A DNA stretch of 64,000 bases from Candidatus Heimdallarchaeota archaeon. Lineage in GTDB: Archaea > Asgardarchaeota > Heimdallarchaeia > JABLTI01. Where the stretch lies: positions 109,056-173,055 of the forward strand of contig JAUWKS010000001.1 of the NCBI GenBank assembly GCA_030614005.1, read 5' to 3'. The position numbers were made by a program, and so were the translations under genes. Positions 63,788-64,000 of the stretch are shown piece after piece (positions within the stretch are counted from its first letter, which is position 1; every line of letters begins with the position of its first letter). The notes beneath the pieces are model-generated. The model had not been told where the DNA came from. It did not search any database and was given only the letters and a program-made list of their open reading frames with translations.

Positions 63788-64000
63788 TCAGTATGTTTTC
63801 AGTATATTTTCAACAAGTTCTAATTGTAATTCATTTAATTCGAAATTTTCTTTCATTTTAACTAATTTAGAAAAACCAATTCCTTTACCATCTTCTAGAT
63901 TTGTTAGCGCACAAGCAATTTCAACTTTTCTTTCAGAATAGACAGCACTATCTAAAGCTTTTGAGAGTGAATCAATAGCGGATTTGTCTCCAATCTCACC
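63788..64000 (-). CDS. HEAT-repeat protein, C-terminal end only
   Basis: The minus-strand frame is open from the right edge (GEIGDKSAIDSLSKALDSAV) through 70 codons to TGA at 63788. G-E-I-G-D-x-x-A-I-x-x-L is the standard PBS-lyase/HEAT repeat wording, so this is the C-terminus of a HEAT-repeat protein whose start lies beyond the window. It ends with an amphipathic helix (ELQLELVENILKTY). No further function can be assigned. Confidence 0.75.
   Translation of the reverse strand, partial: GEIGDKSAIDSLSKALDSAVYSERKVEIACALTNLEDGKGIGFSKLVKMKENFELNELQLELVENILKTY

Overview
The window is AT-rich and most likely archaeal. Direct signs are a type IV pilin-type class III signal peptide (24327-25586), a TFS-like RNA polymerase zinc ribbon (44355-44621), several short zinc-ribbon proteins, recognisable TATA boxes, and a recurrent GGTGA-type ribosome binding site 4-7 nt before many starts (9247, 15799, 22934, 29054, 31714, 35713). 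A TPR protein ending in a longin/roadblock-like domain (33408-35534) and the many zinc-ribbon and GNAT proteins point towards an Asgard archaeon (Heimdall- or Loki-like). That lineage call is inference. I found no rRNA, tRNA, CRISPR array, integrase or transposase.

Layout. 1-9.1 kb: exported and membrane proteins, an MFS transporter, a galactokinase-like GHMP kinase, a CPBP protease and a HEAT-repeat protein with an in-frame TGA just upstream of its present start. 9.2-19.4 kb: an exported beta-propeller, a methyltransferase remnant behind a double GNAT protein, an HGSNAT-like membrane acyltransferase, a leucine-rich repeat protein with an exact 24-residue period, TSCPD and PAP2 proteins and an acyl-CoA ligase. 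19.5-26 kb: a full LacZ-type beta-galactosidase; an HxlR regulator divergent from a 52-residue Cys-rich protein, with two identical dyads between them; then a pilin-like surface protein followed by a structured 3' region with a strong terminator. 26-48 kb: mostly single genes, including an ABC exporter, orphan DNA methyltransferase, bactofilin-like beta-helix protein, M42 peptidase, FKBP, NadB, a frameshifted alpha/beta hydrolase, MBL hydrolase, a ThiI-like protein with a degenerate PP-loop, and a TPR/HTH protein.

The outstanding region is 48.2-63.6 kb. One 3,576-residue gene encodes a whole iterative acyl-chain synthase: two NPD/FMN-type enoyl-reductase-like domains, KS, AT, second KS, two ACPs, KR, DH and a C-terminal phosphopantetheinyl transferase. 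Upstream on the same strand lies an acyl-CoA carboxylase carboxyltransferase. Divergently transcribed from a shared 0.18-kb intergenic region are the biotin carboxylase, the biotin carrier protein and an alpha/beta hydrolase. Together these can plausibly make malonyl-CoA, build and reduce an acyl chain on a self-activating carrier, and perhaps release it. Archaea normally lack such a fatty-acid/polyketide machine. Both carrier motifs read D-T instead of D-S at the phosphopantetheine site, one of the two reductase domains lacks the usual His, and no thioesterase domain is present.

Several genes carry lesions: a stop in the HEAT gene, a homopolymer frameshift in an alpha/beta hydrolase, and a methyltransferase tail with no body. 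These may be real decay or consensus errors in an assembled genome.
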